Assembly (NCBI GenBank): GCA_029245125.1
Contig: JAQWPZ010000334.1
Location: 1 to 39,542, forward strand
Direction of reading: 5' to 3'
Length of the DNA stretch: 39,542 nt
Origin: Rubripirellula sp.
Lineage (GTDB): Bacteria; Planctomycetota; Planctomycetia; Pirellulales; Pirellulaceae
This document shows, piece after piece, positions 24,930 through 34,459 of this stretch. The notes beneath the pieces are model-generated. The model saw only the letters and a program-made list of their open reading frames with translations, was not told the origin of the DNA and did not search any database. The position numbers were made by a program, and so were the translations under genes. The stretch's first letter is position 1. The number at the start of each line of letters is the position of its first letter.

Positions 24930-27371
24930 CTATTGGCGTCCAAACATCGATCGAATCGCCTCTTCGGGATTGACCATGTGGTCACCGTTGTTGGGATCAT
25001 CCTCAATCGAGAGCTGAACCCCCTTGATGTCACCGTTGAAATGGTTCCCAACTGGACCGTAGTCCGGTGATACAGGTGCCCCTGAATCCTCACCAACATC
25101 AAGCCCATCGTCAGCGGAAAAAATGTTGGACAAGGTCGCATCCACCTTTCCTTCGCCAACTTTATCACCATCAACAAACAGGCTTACGACACCACCTTTG
25201 CCAAGGCCTCCGCCGGCGTAAGCAAACTCCATACGGACCTGGTGTTTGCCGGGGCTAAGTTTTTCGCCAGAGGTCACGTACGTATTTTTGAAACCACCGT
25301 AGTTGTAGCAGTACCTAAGTTTCCCTTCGTGTCCGTACAACGACCAACCGCCGATATTGGCACCCTGGGCAACAATCACACCGTCAGCACCCGCCTCTGG
25401 GACTTCGATTCCTGCCGTGATGGAGTGCGATTTGTTCTTGATGCTGAGCGCACAGTTTTCCAGCAAGCGGCCCATGCCGGGGAACAGCACTTGTGTTTTT
25501 CCCTGCACCAAGATTGGACGCCCCGCCAGATCGGGGTTCAGTTTTTCGAAGACCCGATCGTCCAACGGCAACACCTTGTAGCGAGCCGCTTCGATCATGA
25601 ACTGCCGCTGCAGTTCCCGAAGTTTCTCTGGCATCTTGTCGGCCAAATTTTCGGACTGTGTCCAATCGGTATCCGCATAGAGTTCCCATACGTCATCATC
25701 GAAAGCAGGAAGCTTCGCTGTGGGGGGAGCCCATGGCGTGCGGTGCTTGGTGACTGCCGTCCAGCCATCATGATAGACACCTCGATTGCAAATGATCTCG
25801 AAGTACTGAGTCTTGTGGCGTTCTTCAGCGTCTGCATCGTCGAACGTATACGACATACTAACACCCTCAATGGGATCCTGCTGAACGCCGTTCACCATAC
25901 GAGGCTGTGGCAGTCCAGCGACCTCCAAGACAGTCGGTGCAACGTCGATCACGTGGCAAAATTGTGATCGAATCTCACCTTCAGATTTAATTCCTTCGGG
26001 CCAGTGAACGACCACTCCATTTCGAGTGCCACCCCAGTGCGAAGCCACTTGCTTGGTCCACTGGTACGGGGTGTTCATCGCACAAGCCCACCCAACAGCG
26101 TAGTGATTGTAGGAATCGGGACCGCCCAACTCTGGCATTTTCTCGGTCAAGTATTCTTCCGTCTCCAGGTCCTGGATTCCGTTAAAATAACTCATCTCGT
26201 TGAAGCAACCGTTCAGACCGCCTTCAGCTGAGGCACCGTTGTCGCCAACGATGTAGTAGATCAAGGTATTGTCGAGCACCTCGAGGGCGTCGAGAGTGTC
26301 GACAATCCGGCCGATGTGGTGATCGGTGTACTCCAAGAAACCAGCGTAGACCTCCATCTCTCGCGACAGAACAGGCTTAAAATCGTCAGGTACATCCTTC
26401 CAACGTGGAACCTCTGGATTGGCCGCGGTCAGCTTAGCATCCGCAGGTATCACACCAATCTGCTTTTGACGCGCAAAGGTTTCTTCGCGGATCTTATCGT
26501 ACCCTTGATTAAATTTTCCCTTGTACTTGTCAGCCCAGTCTTCCGGCACATGGTGTGGCGCGTGCGTCGCGCCGGGAGCGAAGTAGACAAAGAATGGCTT
26601 ATCCGGGGCGAGTGATTTTTGCTGACCAATCCATTTGATAGTTTTGTCGGCCATATCTTCCATGAAGTGATACCCCTCTTCCGGAGTCTTCTTGTTCTCA
26701 ACTGGCGTGGTGCCTTCGTATAGAGTTGGGTACCACTGGTTCGCTTCACCGCCGATGAAACCGTAGAAATACTCAAATCCACCGCCACCGGTCGGCCAAG
26801 CATCAAACGGGCCAACAGGACTAGCCTGCCAGACGGGAACTTCGTGACACTTGCCAAACTGCGCTGTGCAGTAACCGTTGTATTTAAGCGTGAGAGCGAG
26901 GGGCGCCATCGAGTTTGGCAACACGGAACTGTAACCAGGCGCTCCCGTTGCCAATTCGGTGATCGCCCCCATTCCCGTGGAGTGATGATTACGGCCCGTC
27001 AGCAAAGACTGACGTGTTGGCGAACAAAGTGCCGTGGTGTGAAACCGGTTGTAACGCAAACCACCCGTGGCCAACTTGTCCAGTGTCGGCGTAGAACAGG
27101 GTCCGCCAAAAGCACTCGATGCACCAAAACCGACATCATCAAGTAGCACAACTAAAACGTTGGGGGATCCCTTTGGCGGACGAACCTGAGGAATCGCGGG
27201 GAAGACGGCATCCGGACTCTTGGCGTCATAAACAATGACATCAGGCCGCGCGGTATTCGGAATTGGCAGCACGGAACGATCCGGCTCTACGGCATGGAGC
27301 GGCGTCAAAACAGCCGCCAACCCAAGCAACAAAAAGGGCCTTAGAGGCTCACTTACAAGACGAAAGCTCAT
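24930..27371 (-). CDS. Secreted arylsulfatase (large, formylglycine type)
   Basis: The 813-residue enzyme starts with a signal peptide (about 1-27, R-P-F-L-L-L-G-L-A-A-V-L). The alkaline-phosphatase-fold sulfatase domain follows. It has L-D-D-V-G-F-G metal ligands at D78-D79 and the C116-S-P-T-R120 motif, in which Cys is oxidised to formylglycine, then L-L-T-G-R. A later G-D-N-G-A-S segment supplies more metal ligands. The C-terminal ~200 residues form a beta-rich domain (G-G-W-S-L-Y, K-L-R-Y-C-Y-N) typical of the large PAS-like arylsulfatases. It would cleave sulfate esters outside the cytoplasm; the natural substrate is unknown. The ATG at 27371 has GGAG ten bases upstream, which beats the longer frame from 27437. 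A perfect 21-bp palindrome lies 89 bp upstream and a TetR gene downstream. Confidence 0.93.
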   Translation of the reverse strand: MSFRLVSEPLRPFLLLGLAAVLTPLHAVEPDRSVLPIPNTARPDVIVYDAKSPDAVFPAIPQVRPPKGSPNVLVVLLDDVGFGASSAFGGPCSTPTLDKLATGGLRYNRFHTTALCSPTRQSLLTGRNHHSTGMGAITELATGAPGYSSVLPNSMAPLALTLKYNGYCTAQFGKCHEVPVWQASPVGPFDAWPTGGGGFEYFYGFIGGEANQWYPTLYEGTTPVENKKTPEEGYHFMEDMADKTIKWIGQQKSLAPDKPFFVYFAPGATHAPHHVPEDWADKYKGKFNQGYDKIREETFARQKQIGVIPADAKLTAANPEVPRWKDVPDDFKPVLSREMEVYAGFLEYTDHHIGRIVDTLDALEVLDNTLIYYIVGDNGASAEGGLNGCFNEMSYFNGIQDLETEEYLTEKMPELGGPDSYNHYAVGWACAMNTPYQWTKQVASHWGGTRNGVVVHWPEGIKSEGEIRSQFCHVIDVAPTVLEVAGLPQPRMVNGVQQDPIEGVSMSYTFDDADAEERHKTQYFEIICNRGVYHDGWTAVTKHRTPWAPPTAKLPAFDDDVWELYADTDWTQSENLADKMPEKLRELQRQFMIEAARYKVLPLDDRVFEKLNPDLAGRPILVQGKTQVLFPGMGRLLENCALSIKNKSHSITAGIEVPEAGADGVIVAQGANIGGWSLYGHEGKLRYCYNYGGFKNTYVTSGEKLSPGKHQVRMEFAYAGGGLGKGGVVSLFVDGDKVGEGKVDATLSNIFSADDGLDVGEDSGAPVSPDYGPVGNHFNGDIKGVQLSIEDDPNNGDHMVNPEEAIRSMFGRQ

Positions 27372-27459
27372 CTTTTGAATTCTCCAGATTTTGAGATTTT
27401 GAGAATAGGAATACTCTTGTCGCGTTCGCAGGACCACACACTACAGTCGCCTCATCCGA

Positions 27460-27480
27460 AAACTGACACGCTGTCAGTTT
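27460..27480. promoter_or_regulatory. Perfect 21-bp palindrome upstream of arylsulfatase; likely TetR-type operator
   Basis: AAACTGACA and TGTCAGTTT are perfect 9-bp inverted arms around CGC. The element ends 89 bp upstream of the arylsulfatase ATG. Size, symmetry and TGACA/TGTCA arms fit TetR-family operators, and a TetR gene lies downstream of the sulfatase. Binding is inferred, not shown. Confidence 0.65.
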
Positions 27481-28014
27481 ATCCGCCAAAGTACTTCGCT
27501 CAACCCACCGACGCATTAACTTCGGCTAACCACAACGGATTGCGAATGTGCACTTCCTGGACTTGCGTTGCCGAAAACCACCGCCACGAAATATAGATGC
27601 CACCATGCAGATTTTCCTTGGTGCCCCGCCACCGGCAGACCGATTGATCTTGCGAAAACTCGTCGACAATTCGATTCGATGCATCGGTCAAACAACGAAA
27701 CCAGCATCGCAGATCCACTTCGAGAGAAGCATCAATCAATCGCTTGGATGAATCCGCCGCTCAAGAACCTGCTGCGAGTAATGAATTGCCGCCCGGCTGA
27801 ATCCGAGTAACCATGCCAAACACGCGAAGAGAACACGGAGGCCATTGAATGGAAAGCAACGCAGCTTTCCGTTGGCTTTCACTTCATCGGTTTCATCACA
27901 GCGACCCTATGGGCCCAGTGACGCTTACCGGCAATCGACCCCTCATCACGCGTCTGCGCGAAAGTGAACATTCAACCGGACGGCACGCGCCCCTCTGCCA
28001 CGATATCGCTGTGG

Positions 28015-28048
28015 CTGGGCTCGCAGGATCACTGGGCTCGCAGCATGA
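28015..28048. repeat. 17-bp tandem duplication
   Basis: CTGGGCTCGCAGGATCA at 28015-28031 is followed directly by a copy differing at two positions (28032-28048). Confidence 0.87.
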
Positions 28049-28172
28049 AGCGTGCGTCTGCCTCTGCCCGATTGGACAGCGGCCGTGATTTCCATCTGTC
28101 ATGCAGATGCCGGCTTTGCACCGAAAAGAACGGCGCGATTTAGAGCACCACGCGGATGTCCAACAACGACAG

Positions 28173-30071
28173 CTATTGTTGATCAACCAGTTCCTTGACG
28201 ACCGAGCCAGGAATCGCATAGCTACGAACGCGACTATTCCTGGCGATGTTGAGCCCAACGAAGTTACCGTCAAGATCGAACAACGGTCCACCGCAATCCG
28301 CCGGCTTCAGATCAGCGTCGTGTGGGATCACCTGACTGAACCCGTCGCGCCGACCGCTCTTGTTCATCTGGTCAGCGGCATGATTAGAAAACGACGGGAA
28401 TGCACCCAATCGGATTGTCTTCTCAAGATTTTCCTCGCCACGCTCGATGGTTGCGACGACAGTCGCGTTTGGATCTAGAGTCCCGAGGAACCGTCGCATT
28501 TCCATATGAGTTGCAATCGCCGTGTCGTTCATTTTTGTGACGACATCACCAACCAGAAGACCGGCACGATCGGCGGCGCCGTCTTTCGTTACCTCTCTCA
28601 GAACGGCTCCCTCCCGTCGCTTGTAATCCTCGGGCACGACACCCAAGAAACCGCGACTCTGCTGTTTCCGCGAGGCGAAAGCTTGTGAGCTAACCACGCT
28701 GATCAACCCTGGACCAGTTGCGTCGGGTGTGATCAAGAAACTACCCATACCCGGCGTCTGCTCAAACGAAGTACTTAAGTCGATTCCGGCCGCGTTTGGC
28801 GTGGGGGATTTTAACAGGACGAGATCATTTTCCCTGTCGCGAGTAACGACCTCTAAATCCAGCGTCGTATCGCCAAACTTTGCGGTTGGACTGTCACTGA
28901 CCATCGAACTCTTGCTCACAATAAAGGACGTCGAATTGATCAACGTCCCGACAATTGAAACTTCTTCCCCATCGGCCAATTTGCTCGAAACTGCGACGCA
29001 GGAATCATCCAGTTTCGACTCTAGCTCGGAGAAAACCTTGGGGAGATTGGCAAGTTGATCGATCGCTTCTGGTGACGAAAATTCCTGCTCGCCGTAAACC
29101 GGTAGTTCGACTGGCGGCGCAGATTCGGACTCGACATCGAAAGGCATTGTGATCTCAACTTCTTTTTCTTCGCGGCGAATCTTCACGACGATCTCTTTAG
29201 TTTTATCGTCACGTGCCGCCACCAGAGCCCGCCGCAGATCTTTGATTGAGGGAGTTTCCCTCCCGTACACGGTTTGGATCACATCCTCTGGCTCAATCCC
29301 GTGATTAGCCGCGAGGCTATTTTCAACAATCTCCATCACGCTGATGCCAATACCATCCCCCCGATCGACTCCGCGAAAACCAAGCTTCGGTACTGGTGGC
29401 CCCGACTGAGTAAAAGATTGTTCGCGATTCAGCTCGTTCCAAAACTTCTTGAAGGTGTTGACGTCAACTTCGTAGTTGCGAGTCATACTCTGACCGATTC
29501 GAGAATGGATTCCGATCACACGGCCTTGTAAATCGAACAAAGGTCCGCCCGAATCGCCAGGTTCCATCAACGCGGTCGATTGCAACATCCTGCGTCCGCC
29601 TCCGGTATTCACGAGTCGCCCAAACCGAACGATTGGGACTCCGCGAGCACCTTGGCCGCCGGGGAAACTAACGCTCAAGCAGGGTTGGTTACGGACAAGC
29701 GAATCTGATTCACCCATCCGCACGTAGGGCAGATCTTCGACATCGGAAGTGATTTGAAGCAGCGCACAGTCTGCCTGGGGATTCGACCCTTTGCCCACCG
29801 CCGTCAACTGCCGACCGTCCGGGAGCAAGACTTGGTAGCGGTCGCCGGGGCGGACCGCGTGTCCCGCAGAGAGGACTTGGCCGTCCTTGCTGACGATGAC
29901 ACCGCTGAACATTCCGCCTCTTTGCCTAACCGAAACCACCGCTGGCTTGACCGACTCGATCGTGGCGTAGATCCTCTCTTGCAAAGATTCGACGTCGAAG
30001 TCTGCCGCCGTCGCGGCGGTAACGCTGAGCAGAACGAGAAAGCAGGGCCGTATCCAGCTGAATTCAAACAT
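28173..30071 (-). CDS. HtrA-like serine protease with a second, degenerate protease domain split by a PDZ domain
   Basis: The 632-residue protein has a signal peptide (1-23, F-L-V-L-L-S-V-T-A-A-T-A-A). The first trypsin-like domain (about 35-215) has a complete triad: H71 in L-S-A-G-H-A-V, D101 in A-D-C-A-L-L, S174 in G-D-S-G-G-P-L. A PDZ-like domain follows at about 228-312. A second protease-like domain starts near 350, keeps D416 (N-D-L-V-L-L-K), but has serines where the histidine should be (S388-S389). It is interrupted by a second PDZ at about 474-556 and resumes with A-D-C593-G-G-P-L-F-D-L, cysteine in place of serine. The protein would act in the periplasm in protein quality control or processing. 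The ATG at 30071 is chosen because it begins the signal peptide. Confidence 0.9.
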   Translation of the reverse strand: MFEFSWIRPCFLVLLSVTAATAADFDVESLQERIYATIESVKPAVVSVRQRGGMFSGVIVSKDGQVLSAGHAVRPGDRYQVLLPDGRQLTAVGKGSNPQADCALLQITSDVEDLPYVRMGESDSLVRNQPCLSVSFPGGQGARGVPIVRFGRLVNTGGGRRMLQSTALMEPGDSGGPLFDLQGRVIGIHSRIGQSMTRNYEVDVNTFKKFWNELNREQSFTQSGPPVPKLGFRGVDRGDGIGISVMEIVENSLAANHGIEPEDVIQTVYGRETPSIKDLRRALVAARDDKTKEIVVKIRREEKEVEITMPFDVESESAPPVELPVYGEQEFSSPEAIDQLANLPKVFSELESKLDDSCVAVSSKLADGEEVSIVGTLINSTSFIVSKSSMVSDSPTAKFGDTTLDLEVVTRDRENDLVLLKSPTPNAAGIDLSTSFEQTPGMGSFLITPDATGPGLISVVSSQAFASRKQQSRGFLGVVPEDYKRREGAVLREVTKDGAADRAGLLVGDVVTKMNDTAIATHMEMRRFLGTLDPNATVVATIERGEENLEKTIRLGAFPSFSNHAADQMNKSGRRDGFSQVIPHDADLKPADCGGPLFDLDGNFVGLNIARNSRVRSYAIPGSVVKELVDQQ

Positions 30072-30667
30072 GGCAATTGGGATTTCGAGGATGAAAGCGT
30101 TCTTGGATCGCAACTGAAGCATGATTAACAATCATAAACCATCCCCGAATCAATCCATAATTTGCAGCCAAAGACGCCGGGCAAGCCAGTTTTACCCAGG
30201 TCCTACGCGTTGACGAGCATCCAACAGAGCAACACGAAATCGTCTTCGACCGCCATTTTTCCGGGCGGGCATTCCGGTTCTATTTTAGTCGACGTGTCAA
30301 CTATCGAAGTCGGTTTCTGCCGATCGCAGGGTCGCACGAGACCCGCTAGGAATAGATTTCTCGGCTTGGTGGAAGCACACTTCGGTTAATCGGAAAACTC
30401 AAACTAACGGTTTGCTGGAAAAATCAGTGCAATGCCTGCCCCTCGCCAGGCCCCTCGCCAGACAGTACCGAAAACTCTCTAGGCGAATTCCGAGCACAAA
30501 TCTCGACCGGCCCAGCGTAAACGGATCGCGGCACGCGATCTCCTGGAAAGGTGACAGCATTTCGCAATCACGACCAGCAGTCCGCATGTGTGCACCGAAT
30601 TTTTCAAGTATCGTTAGATTGATTCCCGTGATGCAAGATTTGCACACTCTCCCGATAGGCGTTCTCG
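30072..30667. other. Divergent promoter region
   Basis: The protease (minus) and the HEAT-containing protein (plus) diverge here. No gene is seen. A 12-bp tandem duplication lies at 30438-30461. Promoter motifs could not be assigned. Confidence 0.5.
30438..30461. repeat. 12-bp tandem duplication
   Basis: Two exact adjacent copies of GCCCCTCGCCAG. Confidence 0.88.
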
Positions 30668-32620
30668 ATGACTCGACTTGCGATTGTTGCGGCTCTCACC
30701 TTCGGGATGGCATTCATTCCCACGATGGCCCAGGACACACCAAAGCCGAAGGTCGAATTCGATGTACTCAATCTGATCCCAATGCAGGCTTCAGCGGCAC
30801 TCGCGATTCGGGACATTCGCGAGTTAAAGGTTAGAGGGGACGAGTTATTCCGAGCGGTAAAGGTGAAATCCCCGACTCGGTTCTCCCAGTTTTTCGAAAT
30901 GCTTTTCTCGTTCCTCGGACTAACAGGGACCGTGGACGATGAAGGAACCTTTGTCCTCCTAACATCCAGTGACCAAGTAGATTCATACGACGCCTTCGCA
31001 AAACTTGTGCTGGGTGTACCGATCAAGGATGTCGATGCCTTCGCAAAGAGCTTAGGTATTCCCCGCGAGAGACTGGACTCGGGCGAGGTCTTGGCAATAC
31101 GCGATTTGCCGAAAACGAGAAGCTCGAAAATCACATCGATCAATTACCTGGCCGTTCGAGGAAAACATGCATTCATGGGACTAGAAAAGGCAACGGTTGA
31201 AGATGTGATGACACAGCCATCGCTTGGCAATCGCTTAGGCGCGGAGGCAAAAGCGACGATCAGAAACGACGATGTAGTTTTCTTCGTTGCCGAGGGCTTG
31301 ATCAAAAACATGGTCTCCTCCGAGAACGAATCGATACAGCGTTTCACCAATCTGTTCGTGGGCCAAGAGGATGCCGAAACCAAGGAACTTTTTCTTCAGG
31401 AGTTTCAGTGGATACTTGGCGGGATCCGATTGGATGGTGGCATCGGAACAACCATCATGGTCGAGTTCGAGGGCGAGCAATCACATGACCTGCTGACCCG
31501 CTTGGGCAAAGGAAACTCACAAGCCAATCTGAACGGATTACCGAGTGGAAGCATATTGGCGGCGCAATCCCTATGCACTCGAGGAACAGAGATGGCATCG
31601 TCAGCCCGATCGTTGTTTCGATTTGCCCTCGAGCAGATCCTTACCGAATCAGGTGGCGTGCTCGCTGCCGACCGCCTGTCCAATCTTTCAAATTTGTTCG
31701 GCCTGAGTTTGCAGAACTGCGAACAAACACGATTCGCGCTCTACGAGAACACCGATCCTGTGCGAACTGGGTGGTTCAGCTTGGTCGCGATTTTGGACAC
31801 AGAGGAACCAGAGCAATTTGTAAAAGAGCTGGTAGATCTAGCCCCCTTCATGCACGCCTCCGGCTTAACTGTTACCGACAGAAAAGAAACTCTCAGCCCG
31901 GAAGTCATCGAAACCTTGGTGGAGGACTTGGGCAACAGCAGTTTTCGCGTCCGCCGTTTAGCGGCTACAAAACTCGGATTGATCGGACCTCCAGCCATCA
32001 AAGCGCTCAAGGCGGCAGGAACATCACAAGACATCGAAGTACGCACACGATCCGAGTCAATCCTGGTGGACATCCAACGTGGCCTCGCCTCAGAACGCAA
32101 GGCTCTCCTTGAAAAGGATCTCCTGTCGCGACTCCGTCCTCAATTGACCTTCCTGGCAAACCAGGAAACCCGCACCGATCGGCCAGTTGACTTCGTTCGC
32201 TTGGGATTTCGCGGCAAGAGTGGCCGACTTGCTGCGCAATTAAAACGACTGCTTGGTCCAGAGTGGCATACGATCCGCGTAGCGACAGTCGGGAACCAAG
32301 TGATTTTACTGATCGGCTCTGAACTTCAACTGTTCGACAACGCTTTGGCAATTGCCCAAAAGCCTGACGGGGAAAAGAGATTCCTCGAGCAGTTCAAAAA
32401 TTTCGAGGAGCGTTCCCCGATGCAACGCAGTGCTGAAATGCACTTTTCTTTGAGACGGTTAGAACAGCTGATTGATCCAAATATCGATCCCACGCAACGT
32501 CCCGATGAGGCGAAAGGGATTAGTTCAGTGGACGTACAAATTAATCCTCAACAAATCCGTGTCGACGCCTTTATGCCACATGAAGAGCTCAGCGTTTTGA
32601 TCGAGAAAACAGGTTTCTAG
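30668..32620 (+). CDS. Secreted protein of unknown function with embedded HEAT-like repeat
   Basis: I do not recognise a named family for this 650-residue protein. It begins with a signal peptide (L-A-I-V-A-A-L-T-F-G-M-A-F, cleaved near A-Q22). A mixed alpha/beta region follows, with no visible catalytic motif. Near residues 418-470 is a segment L-V-E-D-L-G-N-S-S-F-R-V-R-R-L-A-A-T-K-L then I-K-A-L-K-A, the pattern of HEAT-type repeats that recur in planctomycete secreted proteins. The C-terminal part has no helices long enough for a membrane anchor. It diverges from the protease gene and may share a periplasmic setting, but nothing ties the two functionally. The ATG at 30668 directly precedes the signal peptide. 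Confidence 0.82.
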   Translation: MTRLAIVAALTFGMAFIPTMAQDTPKPKVEFDVLNLIPMQASAALAIRDIRELKVRGDELFRAVKVKSPTRFSQFFEMLFSFLGLTGTVDDEGTFVLLTSSDQVDSYDAFAKLVLGVPIKDVDAFAKSLGIPRERLDSGEVLAIRDLPKTRSSKITSINYLAVRGKHAFMGLEKATVEDVMTQPSLGNRLGAEAKATIRNDDVVFFVAEGLIKNMVSSENESIQRFTNLFVGQEDAETKELFLQEFQWILGGIRLDGGIGTTIMVEFEGEQSHDLLTRLGKGNSQANLNGLPSGSILAAQSLCTRGTEMASSARSLFRFALEQILTESGGVLAADRLSNLSNLFGLSLQNCEQTRFALYENTDPVRTGWFSLVAILDTEEPEQFVKELVDLAPFMHASGLTVTDRKETLSPEVIETLVEDLGNSSFRVRRLAATKLGLIGPPAIKALKAAGTSQDIEVRTRSESILVDIQRGLASERKALLEKDLLSRLRPQLTFLANQETRTDRPVDFVRLGFRGKSGRLAAQLKRLLGPEWHTIRVATVGNQVILLIGSELQLFDNALAIAQKPDGEKRFLEQFKNFEERSPMQRSAEMHFSLRRLEQLIDPNIDPTQRPDEAKGISSVDVQINPQQIRVDAFMPHEELSVLIEKTGF

Positions 32621-32843
32621 AACGACTTGCAAATTTCCACGCTGAACCTGCCTTGTCACGCACCAGTCATAATGAGATCAAAAATGCACGCGAACGCCAT
32701 TTCACATACGGTGAAAAATTCCATCAACTCGTTGTCGCCTCACTGAAAAACAATGTGTCGCCGGGGAATGCGGTCCCAACCATCTGGATCACCGATTGTG
32801 CCTCTGCCACCTGACAAACAAACGACAGCAAACGAATGAAACA

Positions 32844-33935
32844 TCAGGCATTAGGTGACTCGTGCTTCGCCGCAATCTCCTCGAGAAACCTTGCTAAGGT
32901 TTCGGCCGTTTGCTCAATATCAGTCCCCATTGCAAACCGATGAACTGTCGAACGACGCAAGACGCCTAGGCAGTTGCGAAAACGTGAATATGCGAGCCTA
33001 CCCTTGCCCAACAGTTCAAACGCGGAACTTTGCAGTACGAACTCGACACCTTGATAGAGCCCCAAACCTACAACGGCATCTGAAACAAGTGGTCGAAGGG
33101 CATGCCGACGAGCGATCGGCTTGATGCTCGATTCGCCCGCGGAGTAACGAGTTCCGAGCAGAATCGCACTTATCGGAACGGGCCCTGATATCCTGTCAGA
33201 AAAAGCCTCGATATCAATTAATTTTTTGGGGCCAAATTCCATCCGCTGGATATCAAGCAGCAAGGAATCGGGGACATCGGGAACCACTGTTCCAGGCCGC
33301 ACTCCAATCCGAATTGGAAAGGGCTCAATAACACCATTACGGCGCATCAGGGGCGAATCTTCCGAAATGAGTTTGACACCATCGCGTTGAAGCATATTCA
33401 ACGCCATCGTTGTCTTTCCACCAGAACTCGGCAGCATTAAAAGCACGGCTTGACCGGCCGTCTCCAACCCCAATGCATGCACTCGCGTCCGCCCGGTGCG
33501 ATCAAAATACTCACCCGTGTAAGAAAGAATGGTGAGATAGACTGCCTCATGAGCTAAGTGGCGGTCATCAGAATAAACTTCGATTTGCTTTCCATTTTTG
33601 GAAATGCAAGCCAATGCTCTTCCGCCGTAGTCCAAATAGGAGGTTTCCTTGTCACGGAAAACAACATTCCGTGGTGTGTGTTGCGAAGCGGGTAGCCTTG
33701 GCAGAGCGGGACGACTCGCGTAATCGTGAAAGTGAACCTCCAGATCAAACGGTTGCGTTTTGTTCGTATCCGGTATGCGAAAGTACGAGAAGTCGACCTC
33801 GATGTCTGACAGACGCACTGGATCACAGGCGGTCATTCGCACATGAAAACCGTAAAACAAAAATTCAATGGACTTGCGTTCGGCAGGAGAGACCATCGCT
33901 CGGCTTAGATTTGCGAGGAGGAACGTAAGCTTCAT
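32844..33935 (-). CDS. HPr-kinase-like P-loop ATPase
   Basis: A 363-residue protein whose C-terminal half resembles HPr kinase/phosphorylase. R-V-H-A-L-G-L at about 151-157 is at the place of the catalytic His segment, the P-loop L-P-S-S-G-G-K-T-T spans 168-176, and L-I-S-E-D-S-P-L-M at 189-197 matches the following acidic motif. The N-terminal half (1-140) is not recognised. True HPr kinases are about 310 residues and sit with PTS genes; none is here. Related HprK-like kinases occur in exopolysaccharide/exosortase loci and in lasso-peptide clusters, where they modify a precursor. The ABC exporter upstream on the same strand and the glycan genes beyond fit one of those settings. Protein target unknown. 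A 9-bp inverted repeat lies about 50 bp upstream of the start. Confidence 0.8.
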   Translation of the reverse strand: MKLTFLLANLSRAMVSPAERKSIEFLFYGFHVRMTACDPVRLSDIEVDFSYFRIPDTNKTQPFDLEVHFHDYASRPALPRLPASQHTPRNVVFRDKETSYLDYGGRALACISKNGKQIEVYSDDRHLAHEAVYLTILSYTGEYFDRTGRTRVHALGLETAGQAVLLMLPSSGGKTTMALNMLQRDGVKLISEDSPLMRRNGVIEPFPIRIGVRPGTVVPDVPDSLLLDIQRMEFGPKKLIDIEAFSDRISGPVPISAILLGTRYSAGESSIKPIARRHALRPLVSDAVVGLGLYQGVEFVLQSSAFELLGKGRLAYSRFRNCLGVLRRSTVHRFAMGTDIEQTAETLARFLEEIAAKHESPNA

Positions 33936-34459
33936 TCAACAACGAAAAAAGCAGATCGGAATTCGGTTGCCTCAAAACAAACGAACCTCATGGTGAGGCA
34001 AGGCACCATGAGTCTTATTTATAAGTTCCCGATGTCAATCGGAGAAGCAACTCAAAATCGCCGGCAGTGTATTATCTTCGCCGAGAGGTGCTCGGCCACG
34101 CATTTACAATCGCCTCGTGCTGCACAAGGGACGCAGTGTAGTAACTTGCCCCAGCCATCGATGTGGCATTGTCACTGACGCATATTCCGCAGCTCGCTCA
34201 AAGAGCGTGACCGCCTACCCATTCACAAGGCACTCGACTAAGTATACTTGCTAATCCCAATACCCAGGGTTTTGTATCCAGCATTTATCTAAGTAGTTAA
34301 TTTGTTTAAAGGAAAAACAATTATCGACGATCACTCACCTGTTGCTCAAAGCGAGATCTTTTGCTCAAGAAATTGCAGCTTGATTCAAGGCTGCGGCATT
34401 TGCGACAAAAAAACAATGCGCGAAGTCGACGCAAACACAGAGACAGAGATACCTCGACG
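33936..34459. other. Gap between ABC exporter and HPr-kinase-like gene
   Basis: A 524-bp, AT-richer stretch. It was searched on the minus strand for a small precursor peptide. Only very short frames exist, such as a 28-codon one starting near 34286, with no ribosome site. A 64-codon plus-strand frame (34302-34496, TTG start) overlaps the exporter's end and is not convincing. An inverted repeat is listed separately. Confidence 0.5.
33987..34012. promoter_or_regulatory. 9-bp inverted repeat upstream of the HPr-kinase-like gene
   Basis: CTCATGGTG and CACCATGAG are perfect inverted arms with eight bases between them. The element ends about 50 bases upstream of the start at 33935. It could be an operator or a leader hairpin. 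No T-tract follows on the minus strand side, which argues against a terminator. Confidence 0.5.

Larger units (their letters stand above)
27372..28172. other. Region between protease and arylsulfatase genes
   Basis: About 800 bp with only short frames of no recognisable content. It holds the sulfatase leader with its palindrome and a 17-bp tandem duplication at 28015-28048. Confidence 0.55.

Noticed and set aside
34200..34290. 28-codon minus-strand frame as a lasso-type precursor peptide
   Set aside because: No ribosome site and no leader/core pattern; cyclase and protease genes are absent.
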